From Breviolum minutum Mf 1.05b.01 (Eukaryota > Sar > Dinophyceae > Suessiales > Symbiodiniaceae): DNA of 64,000 nt. The position numbers and the translations under genes are program-made. This document shows, one piece after another, positions 24,546 through 37,089 of the stretch. Position 1 is the stretch's first letter; each line of letters begins with the position of its first letter. The notes beneath the pieces are model-generated. The model searched no databases and had not been told where the DNA came from. It saw only the letters and a list, made by a program, of their open reading frames with translations. The stretch covers positions 62,001 to 126,000 of the forward strand of contig DF239918.1 of assembly GCA_000507305.1 (NCBI GenBank), written 5' to 3'.

Positions 24546-25199
24546 AAGTCACTCCAAAGAGCGAAAAATTATAAAGAAAATCCACATCCGCAGTGAGAGC
24601 TTCCTTGATTTTCATATATCAGTGTATCCCTATAAAATTTCATATGCATCCCCACCTCTTTAGAGCAACCTCTGCTGGACTCCATTTTGTTTGGGGGGAA
24701 GAAACACCCCACGAATCTCTCATCCAAATCATTCGGCAAATCCTTGAGTGCTCATTCCTCGAGAACCAACAGAAAGAACTTCAAAACATGGCACACTGTC
24801 CATTCAGAAGGTGATAAAAATGACCAAAACTCCTAGAAAATGATGTGTTGTTTTCCTGATGGATGGAAAAAAATGTGACTTTTTCAGGGGAAAAAAAGTC
24901 AGTGAGTGTAGCATTTCTTAAAATGTTAAATTTTCGATGTTCAAAATAGATGTGTGCCGTATATCAATATCTACCCATTGTTCCTGCTGGATCCTGAGGC
25001 CATTTCGCCACTTGCTTTGAACCGATGTTTCGCCAATGCCAAGGCCCCAATGAAGCTGACTATCAAAAGCTGACATGAATCATACCACGGAGAAAACAAA
25101 AAAAATGTTCATGATACTAATCAATGACAATGTCTCAAAAAAACAACGGTAGAATCACCTTTCGAACAACATCTTTCTCCAAACATCCTTTTGTCAACA

Positions 25200-25895
25200 T
25201 ATGTTTGTTCTTGTCGAAGTCAGCTTCGGCCCCGTTTTCAAATTTTTCAGCTTGGCGAATTTCCTCAACGTCGGTTCCTGCCCGACTCTTGAGCACGCCA
25301 CCTGGTCGAAATTGATCGATTCAATGGTTGGTTTAGCTCGATGATTCTTCAGGTGGTTTGAACCAACCCATTTGAATAATATGCTCGTCACATTGGAAAT
25401 CTGCCCCAGGGGTGAAAAACTTCCACCTAGTGATAGATATAGGATATATTGAAATTGAAACCACCACCTAGTGATAGAGTGTTTTCGGATCTTATTCTAA
25501 AAAACTGCTGGTCCCAGTCGATAAAAAATAACAGCGGCGGAGATGATATAGAAACTAGATGGGGGTTTCCAAAAATAGGGGTACCCCCAAAACAGCCCAA
25601 AATGATCATTTTAGTAGGAAAACCCATGGTTGTTGGGTACCATCATTTTAGGAAACACCCAGATGAAACTAGTACTTCCCTTCTGTAAAAACCAGCCACC
25701 CACACTCCTTACCGCATCAGCCTGCCACGACCTTTGTTGATCATCTTTGCAGCTCCTGTCTGTCCGAAAAACCAACCCCTCCCATAATATGGATAGCCTA
25801 CAGTTTTTTGCCTGGGAGGTTTGTAAAATGTACTCAATTCCCATCTCAAGGTCTTATACAGTCTCTTTACAGCTTCCAAAAAGCTATTCAAAAGA
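25200..25895 (-). CDS. Possible exons downstream of the Pumilio gene
   Basis: Two minus-strand segments look coding: 25895-25710 (SFLEAVKRLYKTLRWELSTF, then GYPYYGRGWFFGQTGAAKM) and 25320-25200 (GGVLKSRAGTDVEEIRQAEK). They follow the last recognised Pumilio repeat in the same orientation, so they may be its C-terminal exons or a separate gene. A foldback element lies between them at 25552-25674. Confidence 0.3.
25552..25674. mobile_element. Small foldback/MITE-like element
   Basis: The ends are ACTAG and its complement CTAGT. Inside, GGGGTTTCC-AAAA-GGGGTACC on the left pairs imperfectly with GGTACCATCATTTTAGGAAAC on the right. At about 120 bp with no coding capacity it fits a MITE or introner-type insertion between two probable exons. 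Confidence 0.5.
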
Positions 25896-26049
25896 AGAAA
25901 CTGGATGAATGAATGAATTAATCATGAATCCATCAATCAAAAGGATGAATTTACGATTTAGACGACAACAACAACAACAACAACAAGCACAACCCCCTAC
26001 TAACCCACCCACCCAACATCCGTTTGACTGGGCTCCTTCGGACAACTGA

Positions 26050-28436
26050 CGTTGCGCCTCGGTCAAAGCCCAACCCGTCGCAATCTCCAGGACCCGTTCA
26101 ATAGCAATAGCTCCACCACGCAAACTCTTCATGGAAGGCAACAACCCTTCCACCTGGTCGCAAAAAAAAGAAACGTTTTAAAAGACCCCAACCGCAAAAA
26201 AAAACACGGAAAATTCCAAAAATGGTCCAGGGTCCCGGGAAAAATGCGGAAATAAAAGTTGTGTGTATCTGTAGTTGATTTCATTTTCCATGGATAAGAA
26301 GTGGCAAGTTTTAGGAGTGTGAACAACATGTTCTGACATCCATATGTCTGATTCCCTGCAAAAGTCCACAAAGAAGACTGACAAAAAACAAGTCCAATAA
26401 AAACAGAGCATCTCTCAAAAGAAGCTGGATGTCTTTTTCGGGATTTTGGCAGTTGAAAGCACCGATCCCTGACCTTCAAGATCGCCTTTACAAGGATCTT
26501 TAGCTCCGCCTCCTCCGAAGGTTGGATAGGTACCATTTTGAGCAGATCAACGAGACTGCAAGAAGTTGATGAGGTTTTTCTAAAGTGCACAGGTGGTGTG
26601 TTTCAATTGTAGAGAAAAGTACATTGCCAAAAGCACTTCGATTCAATGCATTCAGCTCTCCTCACCATAAGACAAGCCCCTCTCCAATACGGCACAGCCA
26701 TTGTGGTCACCGGCCACTTGGACCATGTTCCTTGTTTACTCGCGTTTTTTTTCGTGTAGTTTTTGGCGTCCTTCGAGGATTGCCACTAGTTACACATATC
26801 ACATACCTAAGGAATCTATATATATATATATACAGCATTTCTAGCAATGGAGGAATCCTACATTTCTCGCAATATTTACCAGACCTTTTGTTTTTCTGTT
26901 GACGTTGCATGAACCTAAATGGGGGTTTCTTGCCTCAATTTCATGGAATTTCCACATCTGACGACTGCACCAAGATACTGTGCAATGATCTCAATCAAGG
27001 CTTTGCGGTAGGTCGCTGGAGCATGTTCCTGGTCAACTTTAGCTCACATCTTAGCAGCCCCGGTTTCGGTAAAACGACGCAAATTTCACCAACTTCCAAA
27101 TTCCTGACATAAGAGGCTTCCCTTCCTAAATTTCCATTCTTCGTGAGACATCCCTTCTTGAGGTCACAATGACAATGAACTGGACCTAGTGAGAAGCTTC
27201 TCACCTCAAAAACCTCGCAATTCCCAAAATCCCAAAAACCACATGCTTTTCAGCCCAGGGCTCCATAAAGATTTGCATCACGAAGTTGCCAAAGGGATGG
27301 AGGCACAACTCCTGGCAGGACTTGGAAAGGGTGCTAAGGGATAGTCTCCATCATGGATAGCCATTATCACCAACTTGCTGATGTGCTCCGTCCTTGGCAT
27401 GGTACAACAAATCCTCCAACAGTGGCTTTAGGGAGGCTTCCGAAAAGTGCTCCAAAATACGCTCCTGTTGCAGGAAAAGTGCTGGTGATGGTTTGAATAA
27501 ATGTGTCTGGATTCTGGTGTGCATCGTTGCATTCCATGCACTCATGTTACAATGTTTAATATTTTTGTTGATCATCGATACTGCTCCACAGCTGCTCAAA
27601 CAATAAACATGCTACAAGTTCAACCGATCTCGACACTCCCAGTCCAGCACACGGCAGCCGTAGCGGTGACGGGCCAAGACGGGGGCGGGAGCCCATTGGA
27701 GCATCTCCTCCAAGACAAACTGCAAGGATTTCGGAGCCATGAACTCTAACCTCGGGCAGGGGAGGAGAACTTTGAGCAGATCAATTTTCTGTATAAAGAT
27801 TAGAGTAAAGTAAAGGAAGTTGAGCTATTTTTTTCACACCAAGATGTTCTTTTCTGATGTTGTTTGAAGAACTGTAGGGTGTTTTTGAGGCTTCAAAATC
27901 ACGGAGCAACCGAGCCACATACGCTGCAAGACATGATTTCCGTGCGGGGATTCCACAACCTGTGGTTGGAAGGTAAGGAATTGAAGAACTGTTCCTACCA
28001 GCCCGGGTTGAAGTTGGAGCTTGAAATATCGTGATGTTTATGTATGGATTTGTATCAATGTGTCACTATGTCATCTCACTCAGAACCGTTTAGGTCGAAC
28101 CAGTCTAATCTCATCTTTTGACACGCCGTAATTTCGCTTGGTGCGAACTCTTGCTGATGATCTTCATGGTCACAGTAAAATGAAAACTGAAAAGTGTATC
28201 ACTCAAATGGCCTCACGCACGTGTCCACGCAGTTGGTTTGCCATTATCTTCAGCCTCAGTGTTGGTGAACAAGGATTTGCAGGTCTTGCAACGTGCCCCC
28301 CAAACAGGCATTGTCAACCACCAACCACGGATCTTAGAGGACAAGGCGCTCCAAATTGCTCAAATTTGGAATGAGGTCTTGCAAATCCCAACAACCATGG
28401 AGATCCAGAGCCTTCTGAACGAAATCCTGCAAAAGA
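26050..28436 (-). CDS. Pumilio/PUF-family RNA-binding protein, multi-exon
   Basis: Minus-strand exons carry recognisable Pumilio repeats in order: 28436-28340 (LLQDFVQKALDL); 27959-27895 (ESPHGNHVLQRM) after CCACAG; 27745-27640 (KSLQFVLEEMLQWAPAPVL, then HRYGCRVL); 27464-27398 (ERILEHFSEASLKPLLEDLL) after CAACAG; 27311-27241 (ELCLHPFGNFVMQIF) after TGCCAG; 27030-26975 (HAPATYRKALIEII); 26735-26655 (GDHNGCAVLERGLSYGEE); 26560-26450 (LVDLLKMVPIQPSEEAELK); and 26155-26050 (LRGGAIAIERVLEIA). PUF proteins bind 8-9-nt motifs in mRNA 3' UTRs through about eight repeats and control decay or translation. The GNHVLQ, YGCRVL, FGNFVMQ and NGCAVLE motifs are the family's second-helix RNA-contact segments. 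Exons roughly match repeats one to one. The stop and the true 5' end were not fixed. Confidence 0.78.
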
Positions 28437-28454
28437 CGGGGAGTTCCAATGGCT

Positions 28455-28524
<70 letters not shown>

Positions 28525-28549
28525 GAAGAAGAAGAAGAAGAAGAAGAAG
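28455..28549. repeat. CAA then GAA trinucleotide tract
   Basis: About 23 CAA units are followed by about 9 GAA units, in what appears to be an intron of the Pumilio gene just upstream of a TTTTGCAG acceptor. Confidence 0.95.
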
Positions 28550-28599
28550 CAGCTGAACAATCACAATCCTTCCTGATCTCTCATGCACATCCCCACCTA

Positions 28600-30470
28600 C
28601 ATCACTCCCCCAACACCTGGGGGGATTTTCCCACCATCATGGCACCTTCAAGGCCTCCGGAATCTCGGGTTCCGACCAGTTGCCATATCCAAAGCTGTTC
28701 TGACTGCTGGGGCTCCAGTCAGCCTGTCGCTTGAGTCGGGTGGATTTTTTCCCTGGATTTCATGCTCCTATTTTGTCGGTTGAATCGTCTTGGAGTTCAT
28801 AGTCATTTTTTCCACTGAAGAAATGGAATTTTGGAGAGGATTTTTTATCTATATATTCAGAGAGCGAGAGAAAGAGAGTATGTCCAATGGTGCATCATAA
28901 AGTTCGAGGGTGCCTTGGGTGTCGACATCTCTTGGTTCATCATCTGGAAGCCCCATCCCATCTGCACCAGGCGCATGCATTTCGGAACGAGGGAAGACCG
29001 CAAAAGTGCTGATATAAAAATCGAATAAGGCCACACTTTCACTAACGATCATCTTTTTCATCTTTTGCGTCAATGATCATGGGCAACATCTCAACAAGAC
29101 ATGTGATGTGTGTTTCACAAAAGCCCAGCTTAATCAGTTGCCGGCTGCCGCGCACCTGGTTAATCTGATCCTCGCATCAAACTGGAAGTTGACTGATGAG
29201 GGGTACCAGATGGATGTGTCTCAAAATGATAGCGCCAAGTAGGGGATTTTGGTTCTGTCTGATTTTGAGACAGTGTTAAATATACCCTGAGAGTTACAGC
29301 ATCACAATGATTCAAAATGTACAGTTTCAAAGCTGTGCCCTCAACACTCAAAACCGTTCAATATTGCTGCGCAGGCTCTGCAGGAACAGCATAGACCTTG
29401 GCGCCCTGAAAGTTTCCGCCCTGCCAGAACGGTCAGGACATCGGGGTCACCCAAAAATTCCACATCTTCTCAAAGAATCCTGGAGAAACATCCTGAAAGC
29501 GACCTGATAATCCATTCTATTCCACAACTTGCAGCTTGGGGTCAACACGGCCACATCTCAAAAAAAAACAACGCTCCAAAAATGGGCGACAGGGTGCCTG
29601 AAAGCCCACTTGTTGCATGCCTTGGAATCCTTGCACGTGTTGTAAGTCGCCCCAGACGTTGGGGAAAGGTCCAACGGAAAAGCCATTGAAGCCATTCGGC
29701 ATGTTGCCCATGGAGGGGAAGCTTTGAACCTGCCAGAATTTCACGAGTTTGCAACCATCATGAAGGTCCAAACTTCACGGACCGGAACCCCAAAAATGCA
29801 GTCAAGGGGGCTGGGTTCGCCATGCCCACAGGCATCTGCATGTTCTGCATGTTCTGCATGTTCTGCATGTTTTGCTTGTTCCAGAAAGACAGCATGCATT
29901 GCATCGCTTGCACGCTCCAAACATCCTGGAAATCACAAGGCGATTGCGGGCGAGAGACCTGGATTTTGGTGCCATCTGTGGGCCCCTAGCGTGGATTTTT
30001 TGGGTGAAAACAAGTAGAGATGGTAGATGCACAAAATACTCCTGAAGCTACTTCTGAGGATGTTGAAAGGCTTGCAAGGATGGCTGACCTTGAAGCTTCA
30101 GATGATTGTCGGAAAATATCCATGCCAGGGTTAGCTGAGAGCTGGCTTTTCACACATACATCGATGAAACAAAGCATGGTGAAAGGTCATGTTTGCTCTC
30201 AACAGTGCTTTAAAACTTTGAACCAGCACATTCTGTGATTTAGTACAACAAAAATATGTGTCATTGTGAAATTGTCGTTGAAATCATTGGGCATTCATGT
30301 AACATGTATTCTCTCATGCTGACCTCTTCTCTTGTATAATTGCTCATACTCCCCACTACGCTCCTGCTGGCGGAAGTTCACGTTGCACTGGTTGTGCTGG
30401 GCGGCAGGCATGGATGGCATTGGTGTCATGGTGACAAAGAGGGACACTGCGAAGCAATGCGGGAGACGCA
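28600..30470 (-). CDS. Probable low-complexity N-terminal exons of the Pumilio gene
   Basis: Upstream of the repeats, minus-strand segments are rich in Met, Gln, Asn, Gly and Phe: 30470-30345 (MTPMPSMPAAQHNQCNVNF), 29890-29800 (NKQNMQNMQNMQNMQMPVGM), 29750-29590 (PSMGNMPNGFNGFSVGPF, then GFQGMQQVGFQAP), 29440-29370 (FWQGGNFQGAKVYAVPAEP), 28990-28900 (QMMNQEMSTPKAPSNFM) and 28720-28630 (NSFGYGNWSEPEIPEALK). PUF proteins commonly carry such disordered N-termini before the repeats. Linking these exons to the PUF gene rests on orientation, order and composition. The segment at 30020-30177 is open on both strands and is left out. Confidence 0.4.
29218..29273. repeat. Inverted repeat TGTCTCAAAAT...ATTTTGAGACA
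   Basis: Perfect 11-bp arms at 29218-29228 and 29263-29273 flank 34 nt. The terminal motif resembles that of the inverted repeat at 40714-40793. Confidence 0.55.
29838..29876. repeat. 9-bp tandem repeat (TCTGCATGT)
   Basis: Four units, the last slightly changed. On the minus strand they read AACATGCAG and encode Asn-Met-Gln repeats within a probable Pumilio-gene exon. Confidence 0.8.
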
Positions 30471-31695
30471 ACCGTTGGAGATTTGCAAGAGTCGCAACTG
30501 CTGGCAATCTTCTAACAGCTTGAAGTCAAATGCAGCAGCAATTCGGGTCTCATGTTTTCGTGCCAATTTGCTTCGTCTCATTGCTTTCACTCAAACCATC
30601 ACAAAAGCAAAATCTTGATTCCCATTATATGCATCAACATGCCCAAGTGCAGAAATCTGCATCTCACAACACAACATGGTATTTCATATCAGATATGAAC
30701 AGACTTTTATCCATCCAAACCAAGGCACGTTTTTCGGAGTACCACCGGTGCAGACCGCTGCTCTTCATCAAATTGTTCATGGGAATAACTTAGCATCCAA
30801 AGAAGCTTGGGGGATTCACTGTTTTGCTGAAAGTGTCAACAGGTTAGGAAATCTGGAGCAGATGCTTCAGGAAATGCTGTGGAAAAAATAGCAACAATCT
30901 GATTTCAAATACCAACACTAACACTGGAGTTTGATTGTCGGTAGGGCATGGGTTGCAGGAGCTCTGGTTCCAAAAACAACAACAAGAACAGCCGGCACGG
31001 CAACGACAAGAAAAAACAGAACAACTGGAACTACACAAGACGCACAAATCTCTACATTTCCAAGTTGTATCACCTATGCCGCATGAATTTGAGCACAAGA
31101 ACTATCCACAAAGATGTAGAGGTAAATGTAGATCCAAAAGCACAACGGAAGTCCTGCCAAGAGCCGGAGGCAAAGCAATCCGACATTGATTTCTGCGATA
31201 TGTTTAGGTCTGACCTTCACCCAGGACCAAAAAATAGATCTTCTGGAACAGCCCTCCTGTCACTTTGACTTCCTAACATGCTTCTGGTTAACCGTGTCAC
31301 CCAAGTCTTCCTAGCTGTATCCAACGTCGTGCAGCTGCTTTGGCCACAGGAAATCGACTTCCACTACGTCCGCTTGAAAGGCGCAAGTGTGTTGAGAGCA
31401 CCACAAAGCCCAGATTCACCTGTCCCATGTGCAATGTGCGGTGATAACTTGAGAAAATCTTGGGGGACCCCCCAAAGGATCTTGATATTCACACCTGGCA
31501 CTCAAGGACTCAAAAACCAGAGTGCCTTGTAGGTCAAATCATGCGAAGCGAACCAGTAACCAGTGCTGCTCTTTTCCACCGGTAGCCAACTGCCATGACT
31601 GAAGGTGTGTGCCCAAACTGCCTTGCCGAACATGCAAGGTCAGCGAAATGGAGGTAGTTGCAAACAATGACAATTCTTTAACTGACTGGTGAATG

Positions 31696-31696
<1 letters not shown>

Positions 31697-31766
<70 letters not shown>

Positions 31767-31784
31767 AACAAAACAACAACGACC

Positions 31785-31830
<46 letters not shown>

Positions 31831-31876
31831 CAACAACACAACAACAACAACAACAACAACAACANAACAAACAACG

Positions 31877-31958
<82 letters not shown>

Positions 31959-31960
31959 CC
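31697..31960. repeat. CAA trinucleotide array with interruptions
   Basis: About 260 bp of CAA units with small interruptions (AAAACAAAAC near 31765, CGACCAAC near 31780) and an N at 31865. All long frames across it are homopolymer artefacts. Confidence 0.95.
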
Positions 31961-32098
31961 ATATTTGCCTTTTGCTGTTGATAATCACTACCTATACTTT
32001 TTAGATCACAAATGGGTAGCAACTTACCGATGCCAAGCATCCACAAGGGTCAGCAAGACTCGAAAGACATCCGCGCGGGAGTTCCTGTGCCAATGATC

Positions 32099-32205
32099 TT
32101 GGGTTGTCCCCCCTTCCAGTAAGAGCGGCAAATGAAGGTTTATAGGGATCCCGTACTAAAAATATACTGGTGGTGACCTTGTTACTGGGTAGGGGGACAA
32201 CCCAA
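32099..32205. mobile_element. MITE/introner-like element with 24-bp inverted repeats
   Basis: The left arm 32099-32122 starts TTGGGTTGTCCCCC. The right arm 32182-32205 is its near-perfect reverse complement (GGGGGACAACCCAA). The centre is 59 nt. It sits just downstream of a probable minus-strand exon, as an intronic element would. Confidence 0.6.
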
Positions 32206-32259
32206 CCTATAAAACCCTGTGCAAACATCATAATTTTAACAATCCGAAAGAATCACCTG

Positions 32260-33340
32260 GCTTGACCCTTCCGAACGGACCGATCCACTGCACCTGACTT
32301 CAACTGGCTTGCCAAAGGCCACCAGGCCAAGTCCTGCCAAAAGGCTCAGGATGGAAACCACCATGGCAGCAGCCATCGTAAGGCTGGAGGCATTCAGGCG
32401 CCAATGCCAGGGATGCCATTCCAACACGGCAAACTGCCAAAATGCCTCCCAGGTTGCACTGCATGAGGGACCTTGAAAAATGTCAACCAAAATAGTGCCA
32501 TTTTGTGGTAGGAAGAAAACCCACTGGAGGAGTCGCATTCAATACTCCAAATCTTAAGATACACCTAGTTGATCCTTAGTTGACCTTGATGACTCAAAAT
32601 AAGAAAATGGCGGCAAGATCAAACATGGCACAAACGATGCTCTCACCAATCACCCATGCGCTCTCCTCGCAAAAGTCGGGCTTTACCAAGGGTGCTTCAC
32701 AGCTACTCTTGGAAACCCACATCCTTAGTGATCCGATTGTGCAGCTGTTCCGGTATTCATTCGTGATACCCCCCCCGTATTCCTTCCTTTCTCATCATTT
32801 CGGATGCATTCTCGAAATCCACGAAAGCTCCGTAAATCACCAGCTGAACCATTTTCCCCACCTTTCAGCCAAAGTCTCGTGATGTGATCTCCCACGTCCG
32901 GGAAAAGACGATGAGACACGCCCAAAGGTGGTGGCAGCAAGACATGGCTGCCATTCAGCGGCCAAGGCTCCAGGAGTGGAAAGCCCCACCTGAAGGGTCG
33001 GTAAAATATCACATCTCTATTGATATTCTCTTTTGGACTTCATAATCAAATTTTCAATGATCTTCTATAATAGAAATATACATTATATAATAGAAATATA
33101 CATTATAATATATATATATAAATACAGTATGCTGAAGCCCCCAAAAAAAACAGAAACGTTACATTAGCATTAGCATTTGTCCAAACCCATGTGAGAGTCA
33201 TATGTATAAATCGATGTCTCACCAAGGCTCCATGGTGCCACGCGAGGCGCCAGGAACTGGGCAGTAGATGAGACATCACAAGCAGATGGGAGGCATAAGC
33301 CACCCAACACCTCAAGGTGACATCCAAAATATCAATAAAT
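32260..33340 (-). CDS. Possible multi-exon membrane protein, unassigned
   Basis: Minus-strand segments 33340-33220 (FIDILDVTLRCWVAYASHLL, then LVMSHLLPSSWRLAWHHG), 32995-32890 (WPLNGSHVLLPPPLGVSH) and 32480-32260 (SATWEAFWQFAVLEWHPW, then a hydrophobic stretch LTMAAAMVVSILSLLAGLGL) look like exons of a membrane protein. A GAT microsatellite precedes the first. No family was recognised, and joining the segments is inference. Confidence 0.35.
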
Positions 33341-33350
33341 GCTGGAAAAT

Positions 33351-33501
<151 letters not shown>

Positions 33502-34059
33502 TGTATTTTTGTCCTTCAAAGTTTAATGATGATGTTCCTGTTTAACATTACAAATCACCATGATGATCAACTTCTTTGCGATAAGCCTCATTCTGACAAT
33601 CTTCTTTGCCCTTAGGAATTCATGGCGACAACAATCTGCTTTCCCAAAAGACATCATGATGATAATCCTTTTTCCCAAAAAAACTGGGTTGCTTAGTTTG
33701 CTTGCTTTCCCAAGAAATCATGATGACAATCTGCGTTTTCCCGAAAGGTCATTATTATATACAGTTATATACATATATTATATGGTGTCGTTTGTGTCCA
33801 AGCTTCCTCTGACTAGTCTTGTTTGTTTGTGTACAATTGTGCAGAAACTCAGTACCAAGATTGCACATCTCCAAATCAGGGCGCCTTGTGGTCATAATCC
33901 CATCATTCCCAAGTCACCTTATGATCATGTACTCCTTGTGGTCCAAAGTGCGAGATGTGTTCTGCCCAGCCAGAGGTATTCCATCGTGGCCGTAAAAACC
34001 AAGGCTGTGCTGTTGTGTCGTAGTCCATCCTCGTCATGCAACTTTATTGGTCAGGCAGG

Positions 34060-34465
34060 TTGTAAAAAGTCAGTTTGAAGATCAGCAGACTTAGGTCGGT
34101 TTGTGGATGGATGAGGAACTGATTCTGGCACCTCAATCTGGTTTTCCCAAGCTGTGCCACATAGAAGAAGCGCCCTTCGCAGCCGGGACCCACCGTTGTC
34201 AGCTTCAAGGGCCTGTGCTAAAGATTGGGGCACCCACCATGCAAACAGATGACATATCCAGGCATATCCTATCACTGCCTCCTAAATTCAGTCGAAACTT
34301 GCAGCCACAATCTTTCGGGAATTGATTTCTGGATACAAGTTTGAGAGGTTGAACCGCACAATTTCTCATATTTTGCCAACCTGGATTTGCCTGAAATAAG
34401 GAGATTTCTTGTACTACATGAGCTACCTTTTGGACTAAAGGTCCGGAGAGGTTCCTGCAATTCAC
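34060..34465 (-). CDS. Possible exons, unassigned
   Basis: Minus-strand segments 34465-34390 (LSGPLVQKVAHVVQEISLF) and 34250-34120 (FAWWVPQSLAQALEADNGG, then RRALLLCGTAWENQIEVPE) look coding. They could be upstream exons of the membrane-protein gene at 32.3-33.3 kb. No domain was recognised. Confidence 0.3.
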
Positions 34466-35089
34466 CCAAAAAATGTATCTATATGTATATATATATATTA
34501 TTTCAGCACGATTCTACATCATCTTAGGGCAAACATACAACTAAGATCAACCAAGAATGTTGAAACATCAATTTCAAGTCATCCGGCCTAGCCAAAACTG
34601 CCTCCAGACATCGCGCTTCAGGTGCGTGTCGTGGTACAGGGCGCCACTTCTTGGGTGGAGCCACCTAAACAAAAACAACCTACCAACACGGATATGTTTA
34701 AAACACAGGTGGAAAAGGAAACTCATCTTCCCAACCAAAATGGATAGGTGCTGTTAGATCCTAGGGTACATGTTTTTTTGGAAAAAAGACATGTGATTCC
34801 AAACACACAAAGCCATCATCTTTTTCTGTTCGTTCTGGGACAAAAACTTGAGAAACTTGTTGCTCGAGAATTCAGAAATCAAGATTTCAATCTTCCTGAC
34901 ATCTATTTGAAGGGAATAAGGCGAACACATGTTCATCCATCTAGTGGGAAAGGCTCCCACCGCATCAGCCAAACCAACATTTGAGCATTAGAAGCAAAAG
35001 GGTTGAAGCTTCTATCTTATCTTTTAACTCAAAGTCATGAGGAAAAAATCACGAAACTCAACACCCCAGTTCCCAGTGGAAACCCAGCG

Positions 35090-35550
35090 ACTGGGCTCTG
35101 CCAAGATTCCAAGCCCCTACAACAATGCTCTTCTTTATGCAGGGCATCCCAACAATTAGCTCTGTCTTCACTCAAATCCTCCTCCTGCATGGCAAACATC
35201 AAAAAGAAAGCCGTTGGATTTTCATGATTGGATTTCAGTAAAGCCATTGGCACATTGGCATAGCAAAGTTGTGTAGCAAGCATGCCTCAAGAAAATGAAA
35301 AACTTCACATTGCTCCAGCAATCTGGCATAGCAATGAAAATCCCAAAAAATTGTAGATATCAATGTATGTTCCTCTTAGAAAAAGAACAAATCCACTGTT
35401 ATCCTGGAGTACTTGGAGTGTCCCCCCTTCCCCTGTGCCCATCATCCACCTCATCTCCCAAACGGCAGCAAGCTCGAAAGCTATAGCCGCTACCCCAGCA
35501 CTCTCTACCCACAGGAGCTTGGATCTGAGCGAGGGAAAAGGGACCACCAA
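35090..35550 (-). CDS. Possible exons, unassigned
   Basis: Minus-strand segments 35530-35360 (WVESAGVAAIAFELAAVWEM, then GTLQVLQDNSGFVLFLRGTY) and 35240-35090 (NPTAFFLMFAMQEEDLSED, then NCWDALHKEEHCCRGLESW) have protein-like composition. No family was recognised. Confidence 0.3.
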
Positions 35551-36489
35551 AGATTTTCAATCAGAGCTGAAAGCATGATGGATCTTCAAAAATACTGGGA
35601 AAAAGAGCATTATATAGAATCATTAGAAATACCTGTGATGTCATGCTCATGACTCATGATTCATGATGATATTTTGGCTCTTTTGGGCCGATTCCGATTA
35701 GCTTCCTGTTCTTGATCTGCATTTTTTAAAAGCAACTGTTGGTGAACGGAGACAATAAATTTGTGAACTCCGATCTGTCACTATACAACCTCAAAGCCAT
35801 CTGAAATGTACCCTGCTAAACCCAACACATTCAGGTCCTCTTCTTCAGTGTCTTGATTTGGAGACATTGGCAGCTGCCAGCGGCCTGCGTTTTGCAACGA
35901 TTTCATTGAAACTAAACCATCCAAATCCCAATGAAAGGGAGAGCAAGATCTGCTCACAAAAACCTGGAAATATGACAGTTTCAGGTGAAGCACATTATAT
36001 CTTCAACGAAGTCGCATCATGTCTTGACCAGCCATGGGCCATGGTCCTGAAAGATCTTCACCATGGATGCAGCAGCGTTCAAAGCTCAAGCCATATCCAT
36101 CCCAGCAATGCTTTCGACCCTGAAAGCCTCGCACAATGACATGGTGACATGAGCTCCACTACCATGTTGTTTCAGCTCCCAAATCTTCCCCCCCAAAAAA
36201 AACCACGCCTTGCGTCAGATCACAACAAAGCTCTGGAGTATATACTGGTGGATTCCAACAGTCCTGTGTGTCAAGAACACCCAAGAAAAAGTCCGGGTCT
36301 GTATACTCTAGATCTGGGACGTGTAAACATATGTAAACATGGCATTGTCGAACCAGATAATAGCGAAGCTTTAGCACAGATTGCAAACTCTGAGATACAA
36401 AGTGACTTTGCTATGGAATCTAAGAACTCGCGAAACTCAATTCCATCAAGAACCACAAGAAGGAAACTCAGAAATGCAACACCTCAAAC

Positions 36490-36700
36490 ATCAATAGATC
36501 CGAACCCCCAAAAGCAGTCCTTGCCGGGCAGGTAGTCTTTGTACAGCCCCACGCGTTCATACTTTGCCAAAGTTTGGACTACATATGCTGCCACTTCCCT
36601 ATCCTCTCCAGGTGCAACGCAGCAACGTGCAAAGGTGAAGTGGCCGTCCCAGCAGGCGGGATTTCCACCTACCATGCCAGCAGGGTGGGAAGTGGATGGG
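36490..36700 (-). CDS. Possible exon with a CW-x8-CC motif, unassigned
   Basis: The minus-strand frame reads GNPACWDGHFTFARCCVAPG, then REVAAYVVQTLAKYERVGLY and KDYLPGKDCFWGFG. The CWDGxFTFxxCC arrangement looks like a small cysteine-rich extracellular motif and the frame is strongly protein-like. I cannot name the family. Confidence 0.4.
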
Positions 36701-37089
36701 AAGACATCCAAATAACCAGGGGATATTTACATTGAATATATTATAGACTCTATAGATATATGATATATGATTCAAAAATGGAATATTCTCTATATCTGCT
36801 GGAGCAGGAGTTTTTCCATCAACAGTAGGGCCAGTATGGAAACAAAGATGAAAGAAGTCATGGTTTCATGTCGTTCAATCAAGTTCATCAGTTCGTCACA
36901 AAGGTTCACATAGATTCAGGGAGTTAAACTACTCGTTGAAAGAACTGATGAATTAAGGGTGATGTTTTTGGTGGTCTGTTATGTGCATTGATGGCTCAAA
37001 TTCGTGCACCACCTTGGGGGTATGAAACCCTCGCCAAATCATGACATAAGTTTGTAAACTACTTCGGAGGCTTTTTGCTACACAGGCTA

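Noticed and set aside
30020-30177. Frames on both strands (plus: EATSEDVERLARMADLEASD)
   Set aside because: The opposite strand is equally open and lies in the Pumilio gene's orientation, so the strand cannot be decided.
31539-32096. Poly-L, poly-V, poly-Q and poly-N frames
   Set aside because: These are artefacts of the CAA array, which also contains an N.
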